Source: an uncultured Sphingobium sp. (lineage in GTDB: Bacteria; Pseudomonadota; Alphaproteobacteria; Sphingomonadales; Sphingomonadaceae). Taken from it: a stretch of DNA of 64,000 nucleotides. This document shows positions 8,451-17,514 of the stretch, piece by piece; positions within the stretch are counted from its first letter, which is position 1, and each line of letters opens with the position of its first letter. A program made the translations under genes and the position numbers. The stretch is taken from assembly GCA_946885845.1 (NCBI GenBank), contig CAMPHJ010000002.1:62001-126000 (forward strand). The letters are read 5' to 3'. Below the pieces are notes generated by a model. The model was not told the DNA's origin. It did no database searches and worked only from the letters and a program-made list of their open reading frames with translations.

Positions 8451-9425
8451 ATGCGACGCCTTTTTTCCTTCACTGCCCTGTTGGCGGGCCTTGGCCTGTT
8501 CCTTGCTCCGCTGCCTGCTGCCGACGCTTTCGGGCCGACGCCCAATGTCGTGCAGAGGACGGCCGAATCGCGGCTGCTGGGGGAGTTTGCACGGTTCGCG
8601 ACGTTGACGGACGGCACGGTCGGCATCGCCGTGCGCGACCTGCACAGCGGCCAGTCGATCGGCATCAACAATGACACGCTGTTCCCCATGGCCAGCACCT
8701 ACAAGGTCGCGGTGGCGGGCAAGATATTCTCGCTAGCCGACGCGGGAGCGCTTAGCCTGGACGAGCGGCTGCCGCGCCTTGGCGCGCCGCTGTCGGTGAC
8801 GACGCTGCTGGAGCTGATGCTCACCCGTAGCGACAATGAAGCGACCGACCTGCTGGTGGCGCGGGCGGGCGGGCCGCAGGCGGTGAACCGCTGGCTCCAG
8901 TCGGTCGGCATTCGCGGCCAGCGGGTCGACAGCAATACCGCTCAACTGCTGGCGCGCGCAAAGGTCGTCACGGCGAACGGCGACGAACCCGCGATGGAAG
9001 CGGCGCTTTCCGCCCGGCAGCGCGATGCGCGCGACTTGCCCAACATGGCCTTTGCCGCTGACCCGCGCGACACATCCACGCCGCGCGCGATGAATGACCT
9101 GCTGTACGCGATCCACCAGGCCAAGGCGCTCAAGCCCGGCAGCAGCGCGGCGCTGATCGCGATCATGGCCCGGTGCAAGACGGGCAAGGCGCGGCTGGTC
9201 GGCATGCTGCCCCCCGGCACGATGATCGCGCACAAGACGGGCACCCTCAATGGCCTGGGCAATGACGCGGGCATCATATCGCTGCCTGACGGGCGGATGT
9301 TGGCCATATCGGTTTTCGTGATGAAAGATCGGCGGGGCCATTTGATCCGCGACCGGATCATGGCGGAGGTCGCGCGGGCGGCCTATGATTATTTCCTCTT
9401 CGCTCCCGAAAGCCGCACGGCCTGA
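8451..9425 (+). CDS. class A beta-lactamase-like serine hydrolase
   Basis: A secreted protein with a signal peptide (residues 1-26, ending PAADA). The class A active-site motifs are present: S82-T-Y-K85, S127-D-N129 and K262-T-G264. The omega loop is unusual: it carries N198 and the DPRDTSTP that follows in class A enzymes, but the position of the deacylating Glu166 is Arg194 in my alignment, and about 20-30 extra residues precede it. A GGAGAAGGA site lies just before ATG 8451. The protein may be a slow beta-lactamase or a penicillin-binding or esterase-like relative; the fold assignment is firm, the activity is not. Confidence 0.8.
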   Translation: MRRLFSFTALLAGLGLFLAPLPAADAFGPTPNVVQRTAESRLLGEFARFATLTDGTVGIAVRDLHSGQSIGINNDTLFPMASTYKVAVAGKIFSLADAGALSLDERLPRLGAPLSVTTLLELMLTRSDNEATDLLVARAGGPQAVNRWLQSVGIRGQRVDSNTAQLLARAKVVTANGDEPAMEAALSARQRDARDLPNMAFAADPRDTSTPRAMNDLLYAIHQAKALKPGSSAALIAIMARCKTGKARLVGMLPPGTMIAHKTGTLNGLGNDAGIISLPDGRMLAISVFVMKDRRGHLIRDRIMAEVARAAYDYFLFAPESRTA

Positions 9426-9490
9426 CGCATCCGGCCTATACGCTTGCGTGATTGCCGCTAACCTGGCCTTCGCACCAGAGGTGAGGATAG

Positions 9491-9856
9491 ATGCGCGCGC
9501 AGGAATTCAGCGACTTCTGGCCCTATTATCTGCAGGAACATGCGCAGCCCGGCACCAGGGCGCTGCATTATGTGGGAACCAGCATTGCCGTGGGTTTGGT
9601 GGGAGCGATCCCGCTGGCCGGTCGCTGGTGGATGATCCCCGCCGTGCCATTGGCGGGATATGGCTTTGCCTGGCTGAGCCACAGTTTGATCGAGCGTAAT
9701 CGCCCCGCAACCTTCCGCCATCCGCTTTGGTCGCTGCGCGCGGATTTTCGCATGTGGTATCGGTTCGTGACCTGTCGAATGGGTCGTGAACTTGCCAAAG
9801 CGGGTGTTCGGCCCGATGGGTCGGTTGATCCCGCCAAGCGGCGGGAGTTGTCATAG
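9491..9856 (+). CDS. DUF962 (Mpo1-like) membrane protein
   Basis: The 121-residue protein has the conserved pattern of DUF962/YGL010w: an early FWPYYLQEHAQPGTRALHY, a hydrophobic segment around residues 30-60 and the ending NRPATFRHPLWSLRADFRMW. Eukaryotic Mpo1 is an Fe(II)-dependent dioxygenase in phytosphingosine breakdown. A role with sphingolipids would suit a sphingomonad, but that is inference. GAGGATAG precedes the ATG. It is a single gene between the beta-lactamase and acyltransferase genes. Confidence 0.75.
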   Translation: MRAQEFSDFWPYYLQEHAQPGTRALHYVGTSIAVGLVGAIPLAGRWWMIPAVPLAGYGFAWLSHSLIERNRPATFRHPLWSLRADFRMWYRFVTCRMGRELAKAGVRPDGSVDPAKRRELS

Positions 9857-9940
9857 ACGCTGCGCGGTTTCAGGCGTTCGATAGCATTTCACGCAGACCA
9901 TCGGCTTGACCGGCTGTGCGGCGCTGCCCACAAGAGCGCG

Positions 9941-11014
9941 ATGGCCCTTACCGCCCGATTTTCATCCTTGCCGGATATGTCCAACCTCGCGACCCGCTGG
10001 CGCGCGCTGGAGGCGTCGTCCGGTGCGTCATTCTTTCTGGGCTGGACCTGGACCGGCAGTTGGCTGGAAAGCTATGGCGTTCGCCCGGAACTGCTGACGG
10101 TGGTGGATCAGGAGGGCAGGGACGTCGCCCTTGGGCTGGTCGGTCATGCCATGTTGCCGCGCCTGCTGGGCCGATGCGCGACGCTGTCGCTCAACCAGTC
10201 GGGCGACGCTGTCGCGGATCGCCCCTTTGTCGAATATAATGGCTTGCTGGCTGCTGCCGAATACGAGGTGGCGGCGGCAAAGGCTTTCCATACGACGATT
10301 GCCAAGCGGCCGGATTGGCGGGCGTTGCGCCTGAGTGGCGTGGTCCCCGCTTCGCCTCTGCTCGATATCAAGGCGCACCGTTCCGTCCGGGTGGATCGCT
10401 CGCCGGTCTATCAGGTCGATCTGGAGGCTGTGCGCGCGGCGTCGGGCGATTATCTCTCGCTGCTGAGCGCCAATACGCGCAGCCAGATCCGCCGCGCCAT
10501 CAAGGACCATGGCGGATCGCTGCCGATGGTTACGGTTGCATCGACCGCCGGTGAGGCCGCCGCGTGGATCGAGGAAATGCGCGTCTTGAATGAAGGGCGC
10601 CACGCCGACAATGCCTGGGCCGACCCGGCCTTTCGTCGATTTATCACGCTGCTTGCCGATCGGGGCCGGGACAGTGGCGAGGTCGAACTGTTGCGCTTTG
10701 CCGATGGGACCGGCGTGGTCGGGCTGCTCGTCAATTTCGTCTATCGCGGGCAGGCGATGAACTATCAGTCCGCATTCGCCGCGCCGCTGTCGCCCAAGGA
10801 TAAGCCGGGCCTGCTGTGCCATGCTGCGGCGGTCGCGCACTATCAGGTGCGCGGCCTGGCGCTCTATTCCCTGTTGGCGGGCAAGGACCGTTACAAGCAA
10901 AGCCTGGCCACGCGCGAGGAGGCGCTGGAATGGTGGTTGGTCGAACGGTTTTCGCCCCGGTTGGAGGCCGAAGCGGTGTTGCGCCGTCTGCTCAGGCGTC
11001 CAGCTTCCGCATGA
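9941..11014 (+). CDS. FemAB/GNAT-like acyltransferase (Acetyltransf_6 type)
   Basis: A 357-residue protein with the arrangement of the Acetyltransf_6 (BioF2-like) group, two GNAT-like halves as in FemAB. Recognisable parts are the N-terminal FFLGWTWTGSWLESY, the central SANTRSQIRRAIKDH and the C-terminal YSLLAGKDRYKQSLAT. Relatives transfer acyl or aminoacyl groups in envelope or exopolysaccharide building. It converges on and overlaps the cupin gene by 23 bases. A second protein of this type lies at 11852-12982. ATG 9977 is an alternative start. The substrate is unknown. Confidence 0.7.
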   Translation: MALTARFSSLPDMSNLATRWRALEASSGASFFLGWTWTGSWLESYGVRPELLTVVDQEGRDVALGLVGHAMLPRLLGRCATLSLNQSGDAVADRPFVEYNGLLAAAEYEVAAAKAFHTTIAKRPDWRALRLSGVVPASPLLDIKAHRSVRVDRSPVYQVDLEAVRAASGDYLSLLSANTRSQIRRAIKDHGGSLPMVTVASTAGEAAAWIEEMRVLNEGRHADNAWADPAFRRFITLLADRGRDSGEVELLRFADGTGVVGLLVNFVYRGQAMNYQSAFAAPLSPKDKPGLLCHAAAVAHYQVRGLALYSLLAGKDRYKQSLATREEALEWWLVERFSPRLEAEAVLRRLLRRPASA

Positions 11015-11855
11015 GGCGGTAGGCGATCCGGCTGGCTCTCTGCTTCTCTGGCCGTGCCCCGATCCGCGCCGTGGGCAGTCCCCGCCGCCGCAGCAGCGCG
11101 TTCAGGCCATGTAGCTCCCCCTCCGCCACGCTGCGTTCGGAACGCCAGGTGACGGACAGGCTGATCGAAACGGCGGGGCCATTTTCGACGAAATGCGGCG
11201 CTTTCACCGGGACATGGATGGCATCACCGGGCAGCAGGCGGAATGCTGTTCCCCGGTCCCGGAAATGATCGTGCCAGTCCAGATTGCGATGCCCACCGTC
11301 GTGGAAGGATTCGCTTTTCGTTGGGGGCACCAGTTCATCGTCCCTGGCGGGGAAGACGGTCATGACCTTTTCGCCCACGATCTGAAGCAGGATATTATGT
11401 TCCGGGTCCATGTGGAACGGGGTGACGCTGCCCGGCGATGACAGGAACAGGAATGCCTCCCGGTGCAGCATCGGGCCGGTTGCCCGCGCGACCAGCGGGG
11501 CCAGTTCCTCCAACGCTTCGTCCAGCAGCGCGCCATAGGCAGGGTCGCGCTCCACATTCTTCAGCACCGCCCAGCTGCCGTTGGTTTCGATCGACCGGAT
11601 CGTTTCGCCCAGCGTCAGCCCGTTGGCAGGCGTGTCTTCGGGACGGACGCCCAGCGGCAGCTTGCCCAGATTATATTCGACGCTGGCAGCGGGCATCCGC
11701 TCCGCCAGATGCGCCAGCGCATCGAGTGTCAGCAGGTCGTGGCCCGTCAGTTCATGGCGAAGCTTCACCGGCTGGTCGGGATAGGCGCGTGCAAAATCCG
11801 CCCGTGCGGCATCGGGGAAAGTCTGGGCAGCGGTGACGGGTTTGTAGGCGGTCAT
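10992..11855 (-). CDS. JmjC-like cupin protein (putative Fe/2OG oxygenase)
   Basis: A 287-residue protein with a cupin/JmjC core. H148-M-D150 (PFHMDPEHN) is the metal-binding HxD, and H214 in GDAIHVPVKAPH is the distal His, giving the 2-His-1-carboxylate site of Fe(II)/2-oxoglutarate oxygenases. The N-terminal 130 residues are helical. Known relatives hydroxylate proteins or small molecules; the substrate here is unknown. Its ATG overlaps the stop of the upstream acyltransferase gene (ATGA), so the two are translated together and probably act in one pathway. Confidence 0.7.
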   Translation of the reverse strand: MTAYKPVTAAQTFPDAARADFARAYPDQPVKLRHELTGHDLLTLDALAHLAERMPAASVEYNLGKLPLGVRPEDTPANGLTLGETIRSIETNGSWAVLKNVERDPAYGALLDEALEELAPLVARATGPMLHREAFLFLSSPGSVTPFHMDPEHNILLQIVGEKVMTVFPARDDELVPPTKSESFHDGGHRNLDWHDHFRDRGTAFRLLPGDAIHVPVKAPHFVENGPAVSISLSVTWRSERSVAEGELHGLNALLRRRGLPTARIGARPEKQRASRIAYRLMRKLDA

Positions 11856-12982
11856 GATTGTCCCTTCAGGCGCGCGGCCAGGGCTTCAGCGGCATTGGCC
11901 AGCGCGAAGGCGGTGGTGCGACCGATCCGGGCAAGGCCGCGTCCGTGAAGCGCTATGCGATATTGAACGATGGTCCGGCGCTCCGCCCACAGGCTGTCGA
12001 TCATGGGATGGTCGGCAGCGGCGCAACTGTCCATCCAGTCGATGGCTGGGTCCGCCTGCACCGCGTGCAGATTGGCCAATTCTATGAGGACGCCCGGCGA
12101 AAACCGCCCCAGCTCTTCATCAAAGGCGATCTTGAAGGAAAAGGCGCCACCGGCATGGCGGAAATTTGCGAGCATGGCGATGGCCCGGCCATTCAGATCG
12201 ATGCGCAGCATGTGGAGACGCCCGCCATTGAAGGCGGCGGCGCAGGCCGATCGGAAGAAAGCGGCTTCGCCTGGTTGGCAAGCGAGTGCGGTCCCTTCGC
12301 GTCCCTTCCATCCCGATGCTTCCAGCGCGAGGAAATCGGCACACCAATTGGGCAGGTCGGCGCGGCTGGTCAGCAGGCGTTGTTCCACCACACCCATTTC
12401 CGCCAGGCGCTTTTGCAGGCGGCGGATTTCCTTGCGCTTTTTTGCGCGGACGTGGGTTTCCCAATATTGATCCGCGTCCAGGCCAGATCGCAGCATGGCG
12501 CGGTCGTAGCGATGCACTTCGCGCCGCCCGCGCCGCTGTTCGACGCACAAGGCTTCCAAAGCGGCGGCGTTGGCCCCGGCTGCGTCCAGGCCCTGCAGAT
12601 GCAGGAATCCAGGCGCCCAATGCGCGGCATCCAGTTGAGCGAGAAAGCTCCGCCAGGCTGCTATTTCACGCCCTTTTCGGATCAGCGGCGCCCCGAAAAA
12701 ACAATGTTCGTGCATCCAGTTGCTGACGCAGGGGATGGGCAGGCGGCCATGCCGGGACGCGACCGCAACCGGAAGCAGACCGATCAGTTCGCCGTTATCA
12801 AAGGATTCGATCAGGCGTATGTCCGGCTGGCCGGTCAGATGATCCAGTGCCGCGCACAGCATGTCGGGCGCATAGAAGGCGTTGGCCTCCGCCGGGTCCT
12901 GCGCCAGCGACGCCCAGCGCACACGTTGCGCCGGTCCATGGGCGCGGCTGTTGATCGGGGCCGGGTGCGAAGCCATATCCAT
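11852..12982 (-). CDS. FemAB/GNAT-like acyltransferase (CelD-related)
   Basis: A 376-residue protein of the Acetyltransf_6 group. Useful stretches are CVSNWMHEHCFFGAPL, the basic THVRAKKRKEIRRLQKRL and the GNAT-like segment LHMLRIDLNGRAIAMLANFR. CelD-like proteins of this group appear in cellulose and exopolysaccharide clusters. It is first in a two-gene operon with the JmjC-like gene and faces away from the nucleotide-sugar epimerase 190 bases upstream. ATG 12982 is taken as the start; another in-frame ATG lies at residue 3. Substrate unknown. Confidence 0.7.
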   Translation of the reverse strand: MDMASHPAPINSRAHGPAQRVRWASLAQDPAEANAFYAPDMLCAALDHLTGQPDIRLIESFDNGELIGLLPVAVASRHGRLPIPCVSNWMHEHCFFGAPLIRKGREIAAWRSFLAQLDAAHWAPGFLHLQGLDAAGANAAALEALCVEQRRGRREVHRYDRAMLRSGLDADQYWETHVRAKKRKEIRRLQKRLAEMGVVEQRLLTSRADLPNWCADFLALEASGWKGREGTALACQPGEAAFFRSACAAAFNGGRLHMLRIDLNGRAIAMLANFRHAGGAFSFKIAFDEELGRFSPGVLIELANLHAVQADPAIDWMDSCAAADHPMIDSLWAERRTIVQYRIALHGRGLARIGRTTAFALANAAEALAARLKGQS

Positions 12983-13168
12983 GGCTCCTGTCCTTAAGCG
13001 GCAATGCTTAGGGAAGACTAAACAGTTCTAAATCGGTCAGTTCGACGGCGCTTTTGGGGAAAGCCCTTTACATCGGGCGCGCGATTGGCTGTGAACGGCC
13101 ATAACACCTGATGAAAAGGGGATTTTGACGGTGAAGAATTCCAATCTGGCCCGCATGTTGCCTGCCGC

Positions 13169-14167
13169 ATGACCATCCTTGTCACCGGGGCCGCCGGGTT
13201 CATCGGCATGGCAGTCGCGGATCGGCTGCTTGCGTCGGGGCGGGCGGTGATCGGCATCGACAATATGAACGATTATTACCCGGTTTCGCTGAAGCGTGAC
13301 CGGATCGCCGCGTTGCAGGACCGTCACGGCAAGCTGTTCACCTTTGCCGAGGTCGATTTTGCCGACATGGATGCGTTGCATGCGGTGCTGGAAGGCCACA
13401 GCGTGGAGGCGATCATTCATCTGGGCGCGCAGGCGGGCGTGCGATATTCGCTGATCAATCCCCACGCCTATGTGCGTTCGAACCTGGCGGGCCATGTCAA
13501 CATGCTGGAACTGGCGCGGGAACGGCGGGTGCGCCATCTGGTCTATGCGTCTTCGTCGTCGGTTTATGGTGGCAATGACAGCCTGCCTTTCCGGGTGGAA
13601 GACCGCGCCGACCACCCCGTGTCGCTTTACGCCGCGACCAAGCGGGCCGACGAGCTGATGAGCGAGACCTACGCCCATCTTTTCCGCATTCCCATGACCG
13701 GCCTGCGCTTCTTCACTGTCTATGGCCCCTGGGGCCGCCCGGACATGGCGATGTGGATATTCACGAAAAAGATATTCGCGGGCCAGCCCATTCCGGTGTT
13801 CAACCATGGCCGGATGCAGCGCGACTTCACTTATATCGATGATATTGTCAGCGGCGTGATCGGCTGTCTTGATCATCCCCCCGCCGACGATGGAGCGGCA
13901 AAGGCGGGCGGAAGCCGATCACCCCATCGGCTGTACAATATCGGCAATAATCGTCCTGAGGAGTTGATGCACCTGATATCAGTGCTGGAGGAGGCCTGCG
14001 GTCGCAAGGCGGAAATCGATTTCCAGCCGATGCAGCCGGGCGACGTGCCCGCCACCTTTGCCGACATTAGTGCCATTGTCCGGGATATCGGCTTTTCACC
14101 AAAGACGGCGATTGAAGTCGGGGTGCCGCAGTTCGTATCCTGGTATCGGGCTTATCACGGCGAATAG
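13169..14167 (+). CDS. UDP-glucuronate 4-epimerase-like NAD-dependent epimerase
   Basis: The 332-residue protein is an extended SDR: TGAAGFIG near residue 6 binds NAD, ASSSSVYGG holds the catalytic Ser, and SLYAATKRADE holds the Tyr-xxx-Lys pair. The GVRYSLINPHAYVRSN segment and the ending resemble UDP-glucuronate 4-epimerases (LpsL type), which make UDP-galacturonate for capsule or LPS. Its place just before kdsD and kdsB supports a role in envelope polysaccharide. The exact sugar nucleotide is inferred from family, not shown. Confidence 0.82.
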   Translation: MTILVTGAAGFIGMAVADRLLASGRAVIGIDNMNDYYPVSLKRDRIAALQDRHGKLFTFAEVDFADMDALHAVLEGHSVEAIIHLGAQAGVRYSLINPHAYVRSNLAGHVNMLELARERRVRHLVYASSSSVYGGNDSLPFRVEDRADHPVSLYAATKRADELMSETYAHLFRIPMTGLRFFTVYGPWGRPDMAMWIFTKKIFAGQPIPVFNHGRMQRDFTYIDDIVSGVIGCLDHPPADDGAAKAGGSRSPHRLYNIGNNRPEELMHLISVLEEACGRKAEIDFQPMQPGDVPATFADISAIVRDIGFSPKTAIEVGVPQFVSWYRAYHGE

Positions 14168-14453
14168 CAGACAAAAAGCCGCCAATGACGCATTGCGGGC
14201 GGAAAAGTTCCGGTTATTCTCAACCCACTGCTGATTATCTATCAGTGTGACGATCGGGCCGCGCATTTTTGCACGCCGTTAACAAATTGAATTGCCATCA
14301 CTGTCCGAACGGTCCTATTCCCCCTTCGGGTGTCGGCTTAATGCCGAAATGGTTGCGATATTTCAGTTAAGGGCGGTGCGCTTTGATGCAACCGCCGCCA
14401 CGCTCGCCAGTCAGGGTCAACCGGCGGTGAAGCCTGGAAAAAAGGGCGTTTAC

Positions 14454-15461
14454 GTGTCTACAGTATCGAAGATCGTGCCTTTCGGCTCCGGCAGCCGGAT
14501 CGTTGAAACCGCCCGCCGGACCTTGTTGACCGCATCCCAGGGGATCGACGCGCTGGAAACGCAGTTTTCCGACCGGGATTTTGCTGCGATATTCCTGCGC
14601 CTTGTCGGCGTGATCATGAATGTCCGCGGCCGCGTCATCGTCACAGGCATGGGCAAGAGCGGCATCGTCGCCCGCAAGCTGACCGCCACCCTGACATCGA
14701 CCGGCACGCCCGCCATATTCATGCATCCCGCCGATGCCGGTCATGGCGACCTGGGCATGGTGACCCCTGACGATGTCGTGTTGATGCTGTCCTATTCGGG
14801 CGAATCGAATGAACTTGGCCCGATCATCCAATATTGCAAGCGGTTCGGTATTCCGTTGCTGGGCCTGACTGCCCGATCCGAAAGCACGGTGGCGACGGCT
14901 TCCGATGTTTGCGTGCTGTTGCCCGCCGTGCGCGAAGCGTGCCCCAATGAACTGGCGCCGACCACATCGACGACGGTGCAGATGGCTTTTGGCGACGCTC
15001 TGGCCATCGCACTTATGGAAATGCGCGGTTTTTCGGCGGATGATTTCTACAAATTCCATCCCAATGGCAGCCTGGGCGCGCAGTTGCTGAAGGTTCGCGA
15101 ACTGATGGCGAAGGGGGACGCGGTTCCCCGCGTGCGCGAAGATTCGTCATTGCTGGACGCGACCATGGAAATGACGCGGGGGCGGCTGGGCGGTACTGCT
15201 GTGCTCAACCGGGATGGGGAACTGATCGGCGCCTTTACGGATGGCGATTTGCGCCGCACTGTCACCGACACGCAGCATCTGAACGAAGCGGTTGGCCGGT
15301 ATATGACGCCGACGCCGCTGACGGTGGGTTCAGATGACCTCGCTTCCGAAGCGCTGCGCCTGATGCATCTGCATAATGTCACCCTGTTGTTTGTATGCGA
15401 CGGCGGCCAACTGGTCGGCGCGATCCACATGCACGACTTGCTGAACGCCGGGGTCGCCTGA
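14454..15461 (+). CDS. kdsD: arabinose-5-phosphate isomerase (KpsF/GutQ family)
   Basis: The enzyme converts ribulose-5-phosphate to arabinose-5-phosphate, the first step of KDO synthesis for LPS. The SIS domain has VTGMGKSGIVARKL, then FMHPADAGHGDLGM and SYSGESNEL. Two CBS repeats fill the C-terminal third (LMAKGDAVP through HMHDLL). The frame is open from 14292, but GTG 14454 follows AAAAAAGGG and gives 335 residues, close to the normal 320-330. Its stop overlaps the likely CTG start of kdsB. Confidence 0.9.
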   Translation: MSTVSKIVPFGSGSRIVETARRTLLTASQGIDALETQFSDRDFAAIFLRLVGVIMNVRGRVIVTGMGKSGIVARKLTATLTSTGTPAIFMHPADAGHGDLGMVTPDDVVLMLSYSGESNELGPIIQYCKRFGIPLLGLTARSESTVATASDVCVLLPAVREACPNELAPTTSTTVQMAFGDALAIALMEMRGFSADDFYKFHPNGSLGAQLLKVRELMAKGDAVPRVREDSSLLDATMEMTRGRLGGTAVLNRDGELIGAFTDGDLRRTVTDTQHLNEAVGRYMTPTPLTVGSDDLASEALRLMHLHNVTLLFVCDGGQLVGAIHMHDLLNAGVA

Positions 15462-16270
15462 ACATTATCGTCGTCATACCGGCACGAGCGGGATCGTCCC
15501 GCCTGCCGCGCAAACCCCTGCTCATGATCGCGGGGCGGACGTTGCTGCATCGCACGATCGCCATGGCGCGCGCTGCGATTGGCGATCTGGCCGACGCGGA
15601 ACTGGTCGTTGCGACCGACGACCGCGAGATTGCGGATCACGCCCGTGCCGCCGGTTGCGAAGCGGCGATGACCGACAGCGACATTGCAACCGGGTCGGGC
15701 CGGGCGCTGGCGGCAGCGCTGCAACGGCCCGCGCTGCCACAATTCGTGGTCAATCTGCAGGGCGATTCACCTTTCCAGCCGGAAGGCGCGCTGCGGTCGG
15801 TCATCGCGGCGCTACGATCCGGCGCGCAGGTGGCGACCCCGGTGATCGCTCTCGATTGGGCGGCGCTTGACGCATTGCGCGATCACAAGAACCGATCGCC
15901 CTTCAGCGGAACGACATGCGCCCGCGCGGCCGATGGGCGGGCCTTGTGGTTTTCCAAAGCCATTATTCCCGCGATCCGGGGCGAAGAGGGGCTGCGCGCC
16001 ACCGCGCCGAAGTCGCCGGTGTGGCGGCATGTCGGGCTATATGGCTACACGCTCGAAGCGCTCAGGCGATTTGAGAATGCCCCGCCGTCGGCACTGGAAA
16101 TGATGGAGGGGCTGGAGCAGTTGCGCCTGTTGGAACTGGGCATCCCCGTCATGACCGTGCCTGTCGAGCCACCGTTGTTCGACAGTTCCGGCATCGATAC
16201 CCTCGCTGACATCGAACGGGTGGAGGCGCTTATCGCCACCCATGGTGACCCGACACCCCAGCTGCCATGA
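15458..16270 (+). CDS. kdsB: 3-deoxy-manno-octulosonate cytidylyltransferase (CMP-KDO synthetase)
   Basis: The protein activates KDO with CTP before it is added to lipid A. It starts with the nucleotidyltransferase signature IIVVIPARAGSSRLPRKPL and has FVVNLQGDSPF for the metal-binding Asp and WRHVGLYGYT near the C-terminal third. The family N terminus begins about two residues before VVIP, but the only codon there is CTG at 15458, inside the kdsD stop (CTGA). The nearest ATG, 15395, would add 21 Arg-rich residues and has no visible ribosome site. I prefer CTG; the start is uncertain. Confidence 0.85.
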   Translation: MNIIVVIPARAGSSRLPRKPLLMIAGRTLLHRTIAMARAAIGDLADAELVVATDDREIADHARAAGCEAAMTDSDIATGSGRALAAALQRPALPQFVVNLQGDSPFQPEGALRSVIAALRSGAQVATPVIALDWAALDALRDHKNRSPFSGTTCARAADGRALWFSKAIIPAIRGEEGLRATAPKSPVWRHVGLYGYTLEALRRFENAPPSALEMMEGLEQLRLLELGIPVMTVPVEPPLFDSSGIDTLADIERVEALIATHGDPTPQLP

Positions 16271-16869
16271 CCCGGCGCGTCTTCATCATTCGCCATGGCA
16301 ACACGTTCGACAGCAGCGTCGACGCCCGCCGCATCGGCGCGCCGACCGACATTCCACTGGTCGCCAGCGGCGTTGCGCAGGCCGACCGGCTGGGTAGCTG
16401 GTTCGCCGCCAGTGACCTGCCGATTCGTTGCATTCACAGCAGCCCGCTACAACGGGCGCGGGAGACGGCGGCGCGGATCGCGGCGGCGACGGGCCATGCG
16501 TTTACGGGCACTTTGCCCTGGCTCAGCGAGATCGACCATGGCCCTGATGAGGATCGCCCGGAGGCCGAAGTGCTGGCCCGGATCGGAGCGGGGGCCTTGG
16601 CTGACTGGGATGAACAGGGAATCGCGCCCGACGGCTGGATCGTGGACGCCCCGGCACGCATTGCCGCCTGGAAAAAATGGTTCGGCATCGCGGGGGAGGG
16701 GGCTGAACTGCTGGTTACCAGCAACGGCGCGGCGCGATACGCGCTGATCGCATCGGGGCTGAATTCCACATCGCTCAAGCTGCGCACTGGCGCATTTGGC
16801 GAGCTGGCCGTGGAGAATAATGGCGAGGTGCGACTGATCCGCTGGGACGAGCGTCCCCAGGACGGTTAG
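16267..16869 (+). CDS. histidine phosphatase family protein
   Basis: A 200-residue phosphoglycerate mutase-like phosphatase. The RHG motif with the phospho-accepting His is IIRHGNTFD near residue 9, and the second Arg is in HSSPLQRARET. Where most members have a second catalytic His (S/T-H-G), this one reads VTSNGAARYA, an Asn. It overlaps kdsB by ATGA and probably shares its transcript, which hints at a sugar-phosphate substrate. The activity may be weak or changed because of the Asn; the family assignment is safe. Confidence 0.78.
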   Translation: MTRRVFIIRHGNTFDSSVDARRIGAPTDIPLVASGVAQADRLGSWFAASDLPIRCIHSSPLQRARETAARIAAATGHAFTGTLPWLSEIDHGPDEDRPEAEVLARIGAGALADWDEQGIAPDGWIVDAPARIAAWKKWFGIAGEGAELLVTSNGAARYALIASGLNSTSLKLRTGAFGELAVENNGEVRLIRWDERPQDG

Positions 16870-16905
16870 AGCAAGCAGCGCGATATGTGAATTGCGCAGC
16901 TTGCT
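16870..16905. terminator. bidirectional terminator-like hairpin
   Basis: AGCAAGCAGCGC at 16870-16881 pairs with GCGCAGCTTGCT at 16894-16905, a 12-bp stem with one mismatch, between the convergent phosphatase and lptA genes. Confidence 0.5.
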
Positions 16906-16921
16906 TGATATCTTCGTGGTC

Positions 16922-16967
16922 GCATCGCTTTTCGCGGAAAACTGGTTCCCGCTGTTCCGCGCGATGC
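16922..16967. repeat. intergenic inverted repeat next to the lptA stop
   Basis: GCATCGC at 16922-16928 pairs with GCGATGC at 16961-16967, and inside it GCGGAA at 16934-16939 pairs with TTCCGC at 16955-16960. The nested form resembles the unit at 6327-6369. It ends exactly at the lptA stop and may serve in termination. Confidence 0.55.
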
Positions 16968-17512
16968 TAGTTGTTTCGCTGGGGAACCGAGAAAGTCCCC
17001 GACACGCGCCCGCCAGATCCGCCCGACACGCCTGGAGCGCCACCGGATGAACGCCCGTCCACGGTCGATCGACCGCTGGTCAGGTCTATCACCAGTCGTC
17101 CGCCCGTCAGTCGGCTCGCGCCTTGCGTCAGGCTGACATTGCCGATCATGGTGATCAGCCGTTTGTTGAGGTCGTAGATGGCGACATTTCCGCGCGCGGT
17201 TTCATTGCCTTTGGTGACGACGACATTGCCGGTCGCGTCAATCCGGTCGACTTCCACCCCGCCGCCGTTGGACCCGCCATTGCGATAGGCCACTGTCATG
17301 CGCGCGGCGTTGAGCCGCATGCCCGCCTGCGTCACTTCGACATTGCCGGACACCACGACACGATCCGCGCGATCCTGCACCTCTATCCGGTCGGCATTGA
17401 AGTTGACGGGCGCGTTGCTGTCATGATTTTTCAGCACCTGCGCCTGCGCGCCGGGATAGAAAGCGACCGCGCCGAGTGCGCCAGCCGACAGCAGGATCAG
17501 CGATTTCTTCAT
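16967..17512 (-). CDS. lptA: LPS transport periplasmic protein LptA
   Basis: A 181-residue periplasmic protein with a signal peptide (residues 1-24, ending AQAQ). It then shows the OstA/LptA beta-jellyroll repeats: PVNFNADRIEVQDRADRVVVSGNV, VDRIDATGNVVVTKG and YDLNKRLITMIGNVSLTQG. LptA carries LPS across the periplasm between LptC and LptD. The C terminus is Gly/Ser rich and probably disordered. It starts 2 bases after the lptC stop. lptB, which often follows, is not here. Confidence 0.88.
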   Translation of the reverse strand: MKKSLILLSAGALGAVAFYPGAQAQVLKNHDSNAPVNFNADRIEVQDRADRVVVSGNVEVTQAGMRLNAARMTVAYRNGGSNGGGVEVDRIDATGNVVVTKGNETARGNVAIYDLNKRLITMIGNVSLTQGASRLTGGRLVIDLTSGRSTVDGRSSGGAPGVSGGSGGRVSGTFSVPQRNN

Positions 17513-17514
17513 CT

